NCBI RefSeq assembly: GCF_017873965.1
Contig: NZ_JAGGKT010000011.1
Coordinates: 1-64,000, forward strand
DNA from: Ammoniphilus resinae
GTDB taxonomy: Bacteria; Bacillota; Bacilli; Aneurinibacillales; RAOX-1
DNA: 64,000 nt
Reading direction: 5' to 3'
Shown: in pieces, positions 25,614-33,659 of the stretch
How positions within the stretch are numbered: position 1 is the first letter of the stretch
Layout of the letters: each line of letters opens with the position of its first letter
The notes under the pieces: model-generated
What the model saw: the letters and a program-made list of their open reading frames with translations, nothing else
The model's database searches: none
What the model was told of the DNA's origin: nothing
Translations under genes and position numbers: made by a program

Positions 25614-26915
25614 CTATGTTTTTTTTGCCACTCCCCAATAGTGGAAGCCAATAGCTGTCAATTCCTTTGCTGAAAGTGCATTTCGCCCATCAAACAGATA
25701 GTTTCCTCTCATCATTCTTTTGGCTCTCATCCAGTCAAGCTTTTGAAATTGCTTCCACTCCGTACACAACACTACGATATCTGCCCCATCAAACACTTGA
25801 TAACAGTCCTCAGCCATCGTAATTTGTGGAAATATATTCTGGATCGGCTTCATTGCCTTGGGATCGTATGCACTTATTTTTGCTCCATTTCTAAGAAATA
25901 GGTCGATTAGCTTAATAGACGGTGCTTCCCTTATATCATCGGTTTCCGGCTTAAAAGATAAGCCAAGCAAGGCAATATTTTTCCCTTCCAAGTTTACAAT
26001 CCCCTTCATTTTCTCCACAAACCAATCACACTGGGTTTGATTAACCTTCTGCGCTTCGCGGAGGATCGGCATCTCCAAATGTGCTTGTTGACCCATTGAA
26101 TAAAGGGCTGCCACATCTTTTGGAAAACAGGAACCGCCATAGCCAATTCCAGCTTGTAGAAAATAAGGTCCAATTCGCTTATCCATGCCCATTCCTTGGG
26201 CCACTTCCGTTACATCTACCTCAAGCGTATCACATAGTCTTGCCATTTCATTCATAAAGGAGATTTTGGTTGCGAGGAAAGCGTTTGAGGCATATTTAAT
26301 CATTTCCGCATTTTTTGGCGAGGTAAAGTATTTTGGTGCTTGCACTCCCTGATATAATTTGTTCATCAGGTTTTTCGCATTTTCTGATGCACAACCCAAT
26401 ATGATTCGATCCGGCCACCTTGCATCTTGTAAAGCTTTCCCTTCCTGCAGGAATTCGGGATTGGACACAACATCAAATTTAATGAACTGATCCCGTTTAT
26501 TTACTTCGGATGTAATAATCTTTTTAACCCGTTCAGCTGTTCCAATAGGAACAGTACTTTTGTTTACTATTACTTTATAGCAGTCCATACATTTGCCAAT
26601 TCCTGCTGCTGCGCTTTCCACATATGCTAAATCAGCCTGCCCATTTGGTAAAGAAGGAGTGCCAACTGCAATAAAAATAATATCGGCAAAACAGACTGCC
26701 TCTCTCAGATCCGTAGTAAACTGAATGCGCCCCTGCCTCATTAGGTCCTGGATCAAAGGTTCAACTCCTGGTTCATAAATCGGAAGAATTCCACTTTGCA
26801 GCTTCTTTATTTTTTCCTCATCTATATCCACACCCATAATTTGGTGTCCCATTTCTCCAAGAGAGGCTGCAGTTGTTATTCCCACATATCCTGTGCCTAT
26901 AACCGCTACCTTCAT
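25614..26915 (-). CDS. UDP-glucose 6-dehydrogenase (YtcA-like)
   Basis: A 433-residue enzyme that oxidises UDP-glucose (or a related UDP-sugar) to the uronic acid using NAD. MKVAVIGTGYVG gives the N-terminal Rossmann loop; FIAVGTPS and STVPIGT are family segments; the catalytic cysteine is in GYGGSCFPKD (about residue 260), and the C-terminal domain follows. The start ATG 26913-26915 is chosen because the product then opens directly with the Rossmann strand. Last gene of a four-gene cluster resembling B. subtilis ytcA-ytcB-ytcC-ytdA, which is linked to the spore coat polysaccharide. Product probably UDP-glucuronate. Confidence 0.88.
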   Translation of the reverse strand: MKVAVIGTGYVGITTAASLGEMGHQIMGVDIDEEKIKKLQSGILPIYEPGVEPLIQDLMRQGRIQFTTDLREAVCFADIIFIAVGTPSLPNGQADLAYVESAAAGIGKCMDCYKVIVNKSTVPIGTAERVKKIITSEVNKRDQFIKFDVVSNPEFLQEGKALQDARWPDRIILGCASENAKNLMNKLYQGVQAPKYFTSPKNAEMIKYASNAFLATKISFMNEMARLCDTLEVDVTEVAQGMGMDKRIGPYFLQAGIGYGGSCFPKDVAALYSMGQQAHLEMPILREAQKVNQTQCDWFVEKMKGIVNLEGKNIALLGLSFKPETDDIREAPSIKLIDLFLRNGAKISAYDPKAMKPIQNIFPQITMAEDCYQVFDGADIVVLCTEWKQFQKLDWMRAKRMMRGNYLFDGRNALSAKELTAIGFHYWGVAKKT

Positions 26916-26970
26916 TAGTGTTCCACACCCTTTTTTCATTTTGAAAAAATAGACCCCATCTATCGCATCT

Positions 26971-27918
26971 CTAGGTTTGGGTGTACAAGGTTTTCATATA
27001 TTCAACCTGTAGTTTCAAGCCTTTTTCGATGGAAACCTTGGGGTTATAAGCGAGCATTTTCTCCGCCTTTGAAATGTTCGCCCATGTGTGCGGTGGATCT
27101 CCTGCCTGCTTTTGCAAGTATTCAATTTTGGGTTTTTTCCCTATTAGATCCCCCAACTTATCAATTACAGTATGCAGAACAATCCGTGAACGTCCACCAA
27201 TATTGAAAACTTCTCCAACAAAAGGACTTTTTACAGCAAGTAGATTTGCTTCTACAGCATCGGATATATAAGTAAAATCCCTCGTCTGGGTACCATCCCC
27301 ATAGACCGTAATGGGTGCGTCGTTAAGCATCGCCTTAATGAATTTATGAAAAGCCATATCTGGCCTTTGCCCAGGACCATACACTGTAAAATATCTCAGG
27401 GAAACAGTCGGGACTTGATAATTATCGGCATAGAGATGGCACAGCTGTTCTCCAGCTAATTTTGTCACCCCATAAGGGGAAAGCGGCCTCGGCAGACGTG
27501 TTTCCTCTGTGCTTCCTTCTGTTAACCCATAAATCGAGGATGAAGAGGCATAGACAAATTTATCAATTGAACCATTTTTTGCCGCCTCTAAAAGTATCTG
27601 TGTGGCCAGTACATTATTTTCAACATATTGATCAAAGCTTTTTCCCCAACTGGACCGGACACCTGGAATAGCAGCCTGATGGAATATATATTGAATACCT
27701 TTAAGTTGGTGACTCCAATCGATTTGCAAGATATCTTTTTCGAGTAGGGTGAAATTCGGATGCATACGCAGGGATTGCAAATTTCGCTGTTTCAATACTT
27801 TATCGTAATTATTTGTAAAGCAATCTACCCCCAACACTTCAAAGCCTTCATCCAACAAACGACCAGATAAAGCGGATCCGATAAACCCCGCACACCCTGT
27901 CACAAGAACTTTTGACAT
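26971..27918 (-). CDS. NAD-dependent nucleotide-sugar epimerase/dehydratase (YtcB-like)
   Basis: A 315-residue extended short-chain dehydrogenase. The NAD-binding loop TGCAGFIGS is at residues about 7-15. The catalytic Ser/Tyr/Lys set is in YASSSSIYG and YGVTK. A conserved RYFTVYGPGQRPDMA stretch is typical of UDP-glucuronate 4-epimerases and related enzymes. Next to a UDP-glucose dehydrogenase, UDP-glucuronate is a likely substrate (epimerisation to UDP-galacturonate), by inference. The ribosome site GGTGGTGAG precedes the ATG. Confidence 0.85.
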   Translation of the reverse strand: MSKVLVTGCAGFIGSALSGRLLDEGFEVLGVDCFTNNYDKVLKQRNLQSLRMHPNFTLLEKDILQIDWSHQLKGIQYIFHQAAIPGVRSSWGKSFDQYVENNVLATQILLEAAKNGSIDKFVYASSSSIYGLTEGSTEETRLPRPLSPYGVTKLAGEQLCHLYADNYQVPTVSLRYFTVYGPGQRPDMAFHKFIKAMLNDAPITVYGDGTQTRDFTYISDAVEANLLAVKSPFVGEVFNIGGRSRIVLHTVIDKLGDLIGKKPKIEYLQKQAGDPPHTWANISKAEKMLAYNPKVSIEKGLKLQVEYMKTLYTQT

Positions 27919-27935
27919 GCTGATTTCTCACCACC

Positions 27936-28739
27936 CTATGATCGATTTTTCCTTCGTACCAATCGTTTAACAATGAGCAATCCATTGCGATAAGAAAAAA
28001 CGGGAGTGTATTTACTCCCCCAGCTTTTTAACGATTTTTTCACCAATTCCTTGCGCAGCTGGTTTCTTGCCTCGTAACCTTTCCGATTGGTCAATTGATC
28101 ACGATGTTTTCGGCGATTGTACATGATCTTGTTGATCCAATGGAAGGGATATTTTTCTATTAATTTGACACAGATTCTGCGATCTTCCATAATCCGCCCA
28201 TCGTAAGGATCATCCACCTGCCAACCGCCAACAGCCCTTACAGCTTCCGTGCGGTAACACCGCGGGTGAAGCATGTAGGTCATATAACATAAAAATTGGT
28301 ACTTATTCGAGAATTTTCGGTGTCGAATAATTTGATGCACACTCCATTTGTTTTTTCGATTCGGTATCCATAATCGAATATTCCCATAGTATAATGCCGC
28401 CTTTGGATTCTTCTTCATCGCTTTAACAAATCGCTTAATCGTGTCTTTCTCCAGCCAGTCATCAGAGTCTAGCTGGAGAAAAGCTTCCGTATCCACCTCT
28501 TCCAGAGCCCTATTCATGACTCTGGAAATCCCGGCATTTTCGGAAAGAGAAATCATCCGGATCCGCTCATCTGTTAAATATTTCTGAAGCCTCGAAACCG
28601 TATCATCGGTTGAGGCATCATCAATAATAAGCAATTTCCAACGGGGATGGCTTTGCTTCAAAACACTACGCACTGCTTTTTCAATATATTCCGCCCGATT
28701 ATAAGAAGGAATGACAACAGTAATTTTGGGTTTACCCAT
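27936..28739 (-). CDS. Family 2 glycosyltransferase
   Basis: A 267-residue GT2 enzyme with a GT-A fold. ITVVIPSYNRAEY marks the N-terminal nucleotide-binding strand, LLIIDDASTDDT the first acidic pair, and LQLDSDDW the D-x-D metal/nucleotide motif. The start ATG 28737-28739 overlaps the last codons of the upstream gene by eight bases (shared GATGGGTAA), with GAGGAAG as ribosome site, so it is translationally coupled. It likely transfers a sugar onto the spore-surface glycan; donor and acceptor are unknown. Confidence 0.85.
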   Translation of the reverse strand: MGKPKITVVIPSYNRAEYIEKAVRSVLKQSHPRWKLLIIDDASTDDTVSRLQKYLTDERIRMISLSENAGISRVMNRALEEVDTEAFLQLDSDDWLEKDTIKRFVKAMKKNPKAALYYGNIRLWIPNRKNKWSVHQIIRHRKFSNKYQFLCYMTYMLHPRCYRTEAVRAVGGWQVDDPYDGRIMEDRRICVKLIEKYPFHWINKIMYNRRKHRDQLTNRKGYEARNQLRKELVKKSLKSWGSKYTPVFSYRNGLLIVKRLVRRKNRS

Positions 28740-29784
28740 CAGAATCTTCCTCATCTTTGGGAATAATGAGCTGTGCTTTATCGCCAACATAAAAGTGGAC
28801 TTTATTTTTCGATACCCCGGTCAACCCCTTTAAGTTCACTTCACGTCCAAAGACACTCTGTGAGACCGGCATATCAATATGGCTAAGATGAGATTTCTCC
28901 AGCAGGATACTGTGATCGATATGGCATTTTTCAACGTAACAATCATCTTGAATGGAAACAAAAGGTCCAATTTCCGCATCCTTCAGAACACAGTTGTCAC
29001 CTATAATTACTGGACCTCTTAACGTACAGTTTTCTATGATCGTATTGTTTCCGACAACTATCTTTTTTTCAAGCCTTTTGGATAACATCCATTCATTAGC
29101 CTCTAACCAACGGCCAATCGTACCTACATCAGAATATAGTTTTTTGGTTATTGTGTAGGATATTTTGAAGCCATTGTCGATCAGCCATTGAATAGCATCC
29201 GTAATTTCATATTCTCCTCTCTTTGAAGGACGAATATTATGAACGGCTTTAAAGATACTTTGATCAAATAAATAGGCTCCTATGACCGCCAAATTACTTT
29301 TTGGTTTTGCTGGTTTTTCCTCCAGATTGATGATTTCATTCCCCTTAACAACAGCGATTCCATAATCTTGCGGATTACTCACTTGGGACAACAGAACTGC
29401 ACCACTTGTTTGATCCCTTTGATATGATTCAATTAAGGTTTCCAAATCTTCAGCGATTAAATTATCCCCTAATACCAAAACAAAAGGGTCTTGACCGATA
29501 AACGCTTCTGCTGCCTTAACAGCATGAGAAATTCCCTTCTGTTCCAGTTGGTAGATATAATGCAGCTTAACCCCAAATCGCTCTCCGTTTCCTAATGATT
29601 TAAAAATGCTATCCTGTGATGGATTGACCACAATTCCTATTTCCTTAATGCCCTGTTTGATAAGATTTTCCAGACAATACTCCAAAACAGACTTTCCCGC
29701 CACAGGCAGCAAGGTTTTAGGCTGCGAGTAGGAAAAAGGCTGTAATCTTGTTCCTTTGCCGGCGCATAAAATAAGTCCTTTCAA
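28732..29784 (-). CDS. Sugar-phosphate nucleotidylyltransferase (long RmlA type)
   Basis: A 350-residue glucose-1-phosphate nucleotidylyltransferase with a C-terminal left-handed beta-helix. MKGLILCAGKGTRLQPFSYS contains the pyrophosphorylase signature G-x-G-T-R-L; PKTLLPVAGK and LVLGDNL follow. After residue 240 the hexapeptide-like repeats (NNTIIENCTLRGPVIIGDN) appear. The long form resembles archaeal and coat-linked thymidylyltransferases rather than short RmlA. The base specificity (UTP or dTTP) cannot be read. It begins at TTG inside the stop codon region of the upstream gene (TTGA overlap). Confidence 0.85.
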   Translation of the reverse strand: MKGLILCAGKGTRLQPFSYSQPKTLLPVAGKSVLEYCLENLIKQGIKEIGIVVNPSQDSIFKSLGNGERFGVKLHYIYQLEQKGISHAVKAAEAFIGQDPFVLVLGDNLIAEDLETLIESYQRDQTSGAVLLSQVSNPQDYGIAVVKGNEIINLEEKPAKPKSNLAVIGAYLFDQSIFKAVHNIRPSKRGEYEITDAIQWLIDNGFKISYTITKKLYSDVGTIGRWLEANEWMLSKRLEKKIVVGNNTIIENCTLRGPVIIGDNCVLKDAEIGPFVSIQDDCYVEKCHIDHSILLEKSHLSHIDMPVSQSVFGREVNLKGLTGVSKNKVHFYVGDKAQLIIPKDEEDSDG

Positions 29785-30989
29785 TCTCCATCACTCCTAT
29801 TTAATGTAGCCTCCTCCTCAATCTTTCTCTTGTCTTGGATAGATTCACTTGTTAGATCTTCAAAAATCTGCAGATACTCCTTTGCTGTTTTTGACCAAGT
29901 GAAATTCTTTGCTAATTCCAACCCTCTTTTCCCATATTCCTCTCGTAGTTCTTCAGATTCCAATAATTTAGAAATTCCTTCGTAGAGTTCATCTCGATAC
30001 CTTCGTATCGAAACGATAAAGCCATTCTCCTGATCACGAATAACTTCAGGAATCCCGCCCCGATTGCTGGCCACGACGGCTTTCGTTGAAGCCATTGCCT
30101 CAAGATTCACCCTGCCAAACGGCTCTTGCCAAAGAGAAGGAATGACAACGACATCTGCGAGTTGGTAGATATAAGGAATTTTGTCAGGCGGCACAAAATT
30201 GGTAAAGACAATATGTTTGTGCAATTTGCTGGTTTTTTGTTTTAGCATCCTGACATAAGGTGTGCTAATGTTCCTTCCATAACGCGGACTTCCTGCAATA
30301 ACCAGCTTTAATTTGGGATATTTTTTGACGAGCCGAGGCATGACATTGAGCAACAAATGAATTCCTTTCGCCCTCATAAGCCTGCCTACAAATAATATAG
30401 TAGGTTCTCCTTCTTTCAAATTGAATTTCTGTCTAATTTCTGCAATTTTTTCCTCTCTTTCCGAAGCTTCCTCAAAAGGGGCTGCATTGATCCCCAAATG
30501 GACACCAAAGGCTTTATTTTTAAATGGTGGGTACTTCGTAACATAATAATTTTCCAAGTATTTACTGTTCGTTAATAAAGTGTCACAAGTTTTAGCGACC
30601 TTCAGCATCTCCGGATAACTGATATAAGGCGGAGACGCAAAAACCGTAGAATGCATATTTAAGACAATGGGAAGATCCGGGAAATTCTCTCGAAGTTTCA
30701 CAATATAACGAGGTCTGTTCTCGACCAAAATAACGTCAGGCCTATGTCTCTTTAAGTGTCTAATGACCCTCCGCAAATAATATTCATAACGTTTAAACCC
30801 AATTCGTTTATAATAGAGCTTTCCATGTCTGCTTGATCTTTTATATTCCCTGCATTTTCGCGTGTAGACCGTGACCTCATGGTGTTCCTCAACCATTTGC
30901 TCGGCAACCATTTGAATGTCATGTTCTACAGAGCTTCCTATGACAGGGGGAACGGAGAAACTACCTGGACTAATGATGGCAATTTTCAT
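29781..30989 (-). CDS. Family 4 glycosyltransferase (CotSA/YtcC-like)
   Basis: A 402-residue GT4 (GT-B fold) glycosyltransferase. The N-terminal domain has MKIAIISPGSFSVPP and the C-terminal domain ILFVGRLMRAKGIHLLL, then PSLWQEPFGRVNLEAMAS, the nucleotide-sugar E-x7-E motif region. Relatives include the B. subtilis coat-associated CotSA and YtcC. First gene of the four-gene cluster, with a sigma-K-like -10 36 bases upstream. A mother-cell enzyme building a spore-surface glycan is the likely role. Confidence 0.86.
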   Translation of the reverse strand: MKIAIISPGSFSVPPVIGSSVEHDIQMVAEQMVEEHHEVTVYTRKCREYKRSSRHGKLYYKRIGFKRYEYYLRRVIRHLKRHRPDVILVENRPRYIVKLRENFPDLPIVLNMHSTVFASPPYISYPEMLKVAKTCDTLLTNSKYLENYYVTKYPPFKNKAFGVHLGINAAPFEEASEREEKIAEIRQKFNLKEGEPTILFVGRLMRAKGIHLLLNVMPRLVKKYPKLKLVIAGSPRYGRNISTPYVRMLKQKTSKLHKHIVFTNFVPPDKIPYIYQLADVVVIPSLWQEPFGRVNLEAMASTKAVVASNRGGIPEVIRDQENGFIVSIRRYRDELYEGISKLLESEELREEYGKRGLELAKNFTWSKTAKEYLQIFEDLTSESIQDKRKIEEEATLNRSDGD

Positions 30990-31024
30990 CCATCAACACC
31001 CTCTTTTGACTAATTTCATTGGTA

Positions 31025-31033
31025 TAGACTATG
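31025..31033 (-). promoter_or_regulatory. Possible sigma-K -10 element (CATAGTCTA)
   Basis: CATA-GTC-TA on the minus strand about 36 bases before the first gene of the glycan cluster. It matches the sigma-K -10; the -35 is weak (CC instead of AC). Confidence 0.4.
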
Positions 31034-31120
31034 AGTTAGACAGGTATCCGGAAACGGCGTTTGTCCCAAATGAAAATGCCTAATCTTAAAGAGAGCCCCC
31101 CCCTTTTCGGGTAACACGTT

Positions 31121-31159
31121 AAAAAAGAAGGATCTCGTTTACTGAGATCCTTCTTTTTT
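31121..31159 (-). terminator. Terminator overlapping the end of a YheC/YheD gene
   Basis: On the minus strand GAAGGATCTC pairs with GAGATCCTTC, followed by six T residues. The left arm is the final codons of the upstream gene (Glu-Gly-Ser), so coding sequence and terminator are shared. Confidence 0.9.
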
Positions 31160-32227
31160 GTCTAATAAATATTTTCCATAAGCAATAGGGTTTTCGTAGG
31201 TAAGACGCCAACGATCCATCATATTCCCTTTGGCAAAACTGTAGCGTTGGTCGCGACTATTCATTTCGATGAAGTAGGGCTGGCCCTGCTCATCAATTCC
31301 GAAATCATAACCAAGGTCCGCCAAATGCGGAAGTTTCTGATCCAAGTAATGAGTAACAGTAAGAGCTGCCTGCTCCACCTTTTTCGTCACCTTTTCGACG
31401 TGCAAATGGGGGTATGCAGATACGGCTTTCTCTAAATTCACAACCCGTCCCCCTTGTGCTACATTGCTCAAAAAATGTCCGGGGTGGGCTACTTTACATA
31501 CAATTCCTGTAACTCCCCATTCTCCTGTGCCATTTTTTTGTACAGATACACGCAGGTCAAAAGGTGATCCTTCAAAAGTAGCAAGCTGAATTTTCTCTTG
31601 CAACAAATATCTGGCATTACCAGTTATCCGTTTTAAACCCAGGTATAAATTTGTATTCGACACCCTACGTTTAATCACTCGATTATTTTGCCTAAATTTA
31701 ATAATAAATGATTGCTCATCCGCGTTCTCACATAAAATGATTCCTTCTCCAACACTTCCTTTTACAGGTTTTGCCAGAAAGGAAGGGAATTCCTCACACA
31801 TGGTTTGACAATTTTCTCGAGTGAACAACATTGTTTTGGGCAAAAATGGGTGTAATTGGGGTTCCTCTTCAAGCAACCTGGAAATATAAAGTTTGCTGTA
31901 ACGGTTCCAAAAATTATAGATCTGCACCCCTTGATCTTCTAACCATTTCATCCGCTCTAATGCCTTTGGCGTATGGAAAATTGCACGATTGTGGATAATC
32001 GACGGCAGGGAAATTCTAACTGTCCTCCAGATGCCATTTGATTCTGTGAAAGCTGTCACTCTCATCGCTCGGAGGGAAATATCCTGCAAGCGAAAATAAC
32101 AGGGAGTCAATTGATACTTTTCACCTGCTTCTTGATAGAAACGCAAATTTTCATGTCCTGTGTTTCTCTTACGAATCCCTTCAATTAAAGAATCATTCAC
32201 AAGGATTCCTAGCCATTCCCTTTTCAT
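31139..32227 (-). CDS. YheC/YheD family spore coat-associated protein
   Basis: A 362-residue full-length family member: MKREWLGILVND at the start, SLPSIIHNRAIF in the middle, then the ATP-grasp half with FLAKPVKGSVGEGIIL, GSPFDLRVSVQKN, FLSNVAQGGRVV and LGYDFGIDEQGQPYFIEMN. All acidic/Asn residues expected for metal-ATP binding are present. It is the best conserved of the five paralogues in the window and lies beside the glycan cluster, with its own sigma-K-like promoter and terminator. Confidence 0.88.
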   Translation of the reverse strand: MKREWLGILVNDSLIEGIRKRNTGHENLRFYQEAGEKYQLTPCYFRLQDISLRAMRVTAFTESNGIWRTVRISLPSIIHNRAIFHTPKALERMKWLEDQGVQIYNFWNRYSKLYISRLLEEEPQLHPFLPKTMLFTRENCQTMCEEFPSFLAKPVKGSVGEGIILCENADEQSFIIKFRQNNRVIKRRVSNTNLYLGLKRITGNARYLLQEKIQLATFEGSPFDLRVSVQKNGTGEWGVTGIVCKVAHPGHFLSNVAQGGRVVNLEKAVSAYPHLHVEKVTKKVEQAALTVTHYLDQKLPHLADLGYDFGIDEQGQPYFIEMNSRDQRYSFAKGNMMDRWRLTYENPIAYGKYLLDKKEGSQ

Positions 32228-32255
32228 ATGTCATCACCCATAATTTTTCTCCAGA

Positions 32256-32282
32256 TACGATATGAAGAGAATAAAAATAGGT
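32256..32282 (-). promoter_or_regulatory. Sigma-K promoter (AC-N16-CATATCGTA)
   Basis: The minus strand has AC, a 16-base spacer, then CATA-TCG-TA, about 30 bases before the YheC/YheD start. Both elements and the spacing match the sigma-K consensus (AC, 16-17 bp, CATAnnnTA). It is the best of the four such sites in the island. Confidence 0.6.
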
Positions 32283-32304
32283 GACTTTTGGGAAAGAAAT
32301 GGGC

Positions 32305-32997
32305 TCACCTAGAATCTGCCTCAAGCCAGTTGTAAAAAGGAAAAGCTTCTGTCTTCTGCTGTGGTTGGGACACCGGGGGCTTGCGGAAGCGCAAACTAAA
32401 CTCTCGAGCCTGTTGCGGCGTGCGAATCCGGTTCCTCTGCCATTCCAGGAGGATTCGATCAATATAGCGAAAATAGAGTTTACCTGAAATCACTGCCTCA
32501 CGTAATGCAGCGATGATAAGATCATCTGAATAATAATCATTATCTTGCCACATTGCCAGGTTTTCAGCTTCAATGGGGGATAAAGGCCTGCCAAACTCCT
32601 GTTCAAAAATCGTATAGAGATTGTCTCGTTGTTTTACTTCTTGGGTTGCTTTGTCTTTGGCATGAGCTGCCATTAGGTATTGTGTCAATTTTTGATATAG
32701 CGGATCAATGTGAATCAATTCAGACCGAACACCTTTGTCCATCTTGTCCTCTACTGTGAGAAAGCCGTTTTTGATTAAGCGCTGAAGCATTGAAAGGATA
32801 ATCGGTTCATCCATTGTCATCCGTTCTTTCAGTTGTTCAGTTGTTGGAAAATCAAAGCCCTCGTTTTTAAAATTCATAATATGTATAACCAGGATGAACT
32901 CTAGGTCAGACAACCCTATGTCCTTGTAATGTTTAACAAGTGTTGTTGAAACGGACATGACCCCTTCCTTCAACAATTTCAAAATGAACTTCTCCAT
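32305..32997 (-). CDS. dnaD: DnaD-domain replication initiation protein
   Basis: A 230-residue DnaD-like protein, involved in loading the replicative helicase during initiation in Bacillales. The N-terminal winged-helix domain is at about residues 15-100 (GLSDLEFILVIHIMNF), and the C-terminal DnaD/DnaB-like domain at about 125-200 (FEQEFGRPLSPIEAENLAMW...YIDRILLEWQRNRIRT). The start ATG 32995-32997 is chosen for the AGGTGAGGTG site seven bases upstream. It sits downstream of aspB as in B. subtilis, where asnS lies between; asnS and nth are not adjacent here. Confidence 0.9.
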   Translation of the reverse strand: MEKFILKLLKEGVMSVSTTLVKHYKDIGLSDLEFILVIHIMNFKNEGFDFPTTEQLKERMTMDEPIILSMLQRLIKNGFLTVEDKMDKGVRSELIHIDPLYQKLTQYLMAAHAKDKATQEVKQRDNLYTIFEQEFGRPLSPIEAENLAMWQDNDYYSDDLIIAALREAVISGKLYFRYIDRILLEWQRNRIRTPQQAREFSLRFRKPPVSQPQQKTEAFPFYNWLEADSR

Positions 32998-33109
32998 GTT
33001 TCTACACCTCACCTTTATTATACTATTTCGTTAGGTGAAATGTTAGGCTTGACCTTTCGTTAACTTTTTCGTATGAGGGTTAAGAGGACAATATGGGGGA
33101 GGTTTTAGA

Positions 33110-33367
33110 ATTCGGACTGTAACCCGGGGGTTCCTGGTTTTTCAGTCCGAATTCACCACGGATTCGGACTGTAACCCGGGGGGTTCTAGTTTTTCAGTCC
33201 AAATTCACCACGGATTCGGACTGTAACCCTGGGGTTCCTGGTTTTTCAGTCCAAATTCACCACGGATTCGGACCGTAACCCGGGGGGGCCTGGTTTTTCA
33301 GTCCGAATTCACCACGGATTCGGACTGTAACCCAGGGGGTTCTGGTTTTTCAATCCGAATTCACCAC
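33110..33367. repeat. Five tandem 52-bp palindromic repeats
   Basis: Five head-to-tail units of about 52 bp. Each has GATTCGGACTG at the left and CAGTCCGAATTC at the right, forming an 11-12 bp stem around an interior with AACCC...GGGTT-type pairing and TTTTT. Arms carry a few single changes between copies. A related single copy is at 55034-55079. The array fills the gap between dnaD and a small spore-type gene; function is unknown. Confidence 0.9.
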
Positions 33368-33392
33368 TCCATCCCCATCTTTGCACCCCTGA

Positions 33393-33533
33393 TTAAGTTG
33401 ATGGACGGTTCGGACCATCCAACTTCTTATCCCCAAATCCAGTGGCTGCTTCTCTAGCGGACTCCGGTTGTTTTGTCATCTCTTTTTCACGAACTTCTGT
33501 ATTATTACTGTTTCGTTGTTTTGAGTATTTCAC
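33393..33533 (-). CDS. Small basic spore-type protein (46 residues)
   Basis: GTG 33531-33533 has a perfect AAGGAGG seven bases upstream and opens a 46-residue frame: MKYSKQRNSNNTEVREKEM..., ending KKLDGPNRPST before TAA. It is hydrophilic and rich in Lys, Asn, Glu and Gln, with a C-terminus resembling short uncharacterised or small acid-soluble spore-type proteins of Bacillales. It was identified from the ribosome site and composition. The family is not certain. Confidence 0.6.
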   Translation of the reverse strand: MKYSKQRNSNNTEVREKEMTKQPESAREAATGFGDKKLDGPNRPST

Positions 33534-33616
33534 AATTCATCCTCCTTCGTCAAAAAACTGCTAACATCCTTTACTATCCCTCGATCATGCTAAAATAATG
33601 TACTACCCTTCAAATA

Positions 33617-33652
33617 CAAAAAAGTGCTATCTGAAAACTCTCAGACAGCACT
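33617..33652 (-). terminator. Terminator of aspB
   Basis: On the minus strand AGTGCTGTCTGA pairs with TCAGATAGCACT, followed by a T tract, eight bases after the aspB stop. Confidence 0.88.
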
Positions 33653-33659
33653 CTCAAAC

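Noticed and set aside
29781-32227. Prophage or other mobile island carrying the glycan and coat genes
   Set aside because: No integrase, transposase, tRNA attachment site or phage genes; content matches normal spore-coat loci.
33110-33367. CRISPR array
   Set aside because: The repeats are contiguous palindromes without variable spacers, and there are no cas genes.
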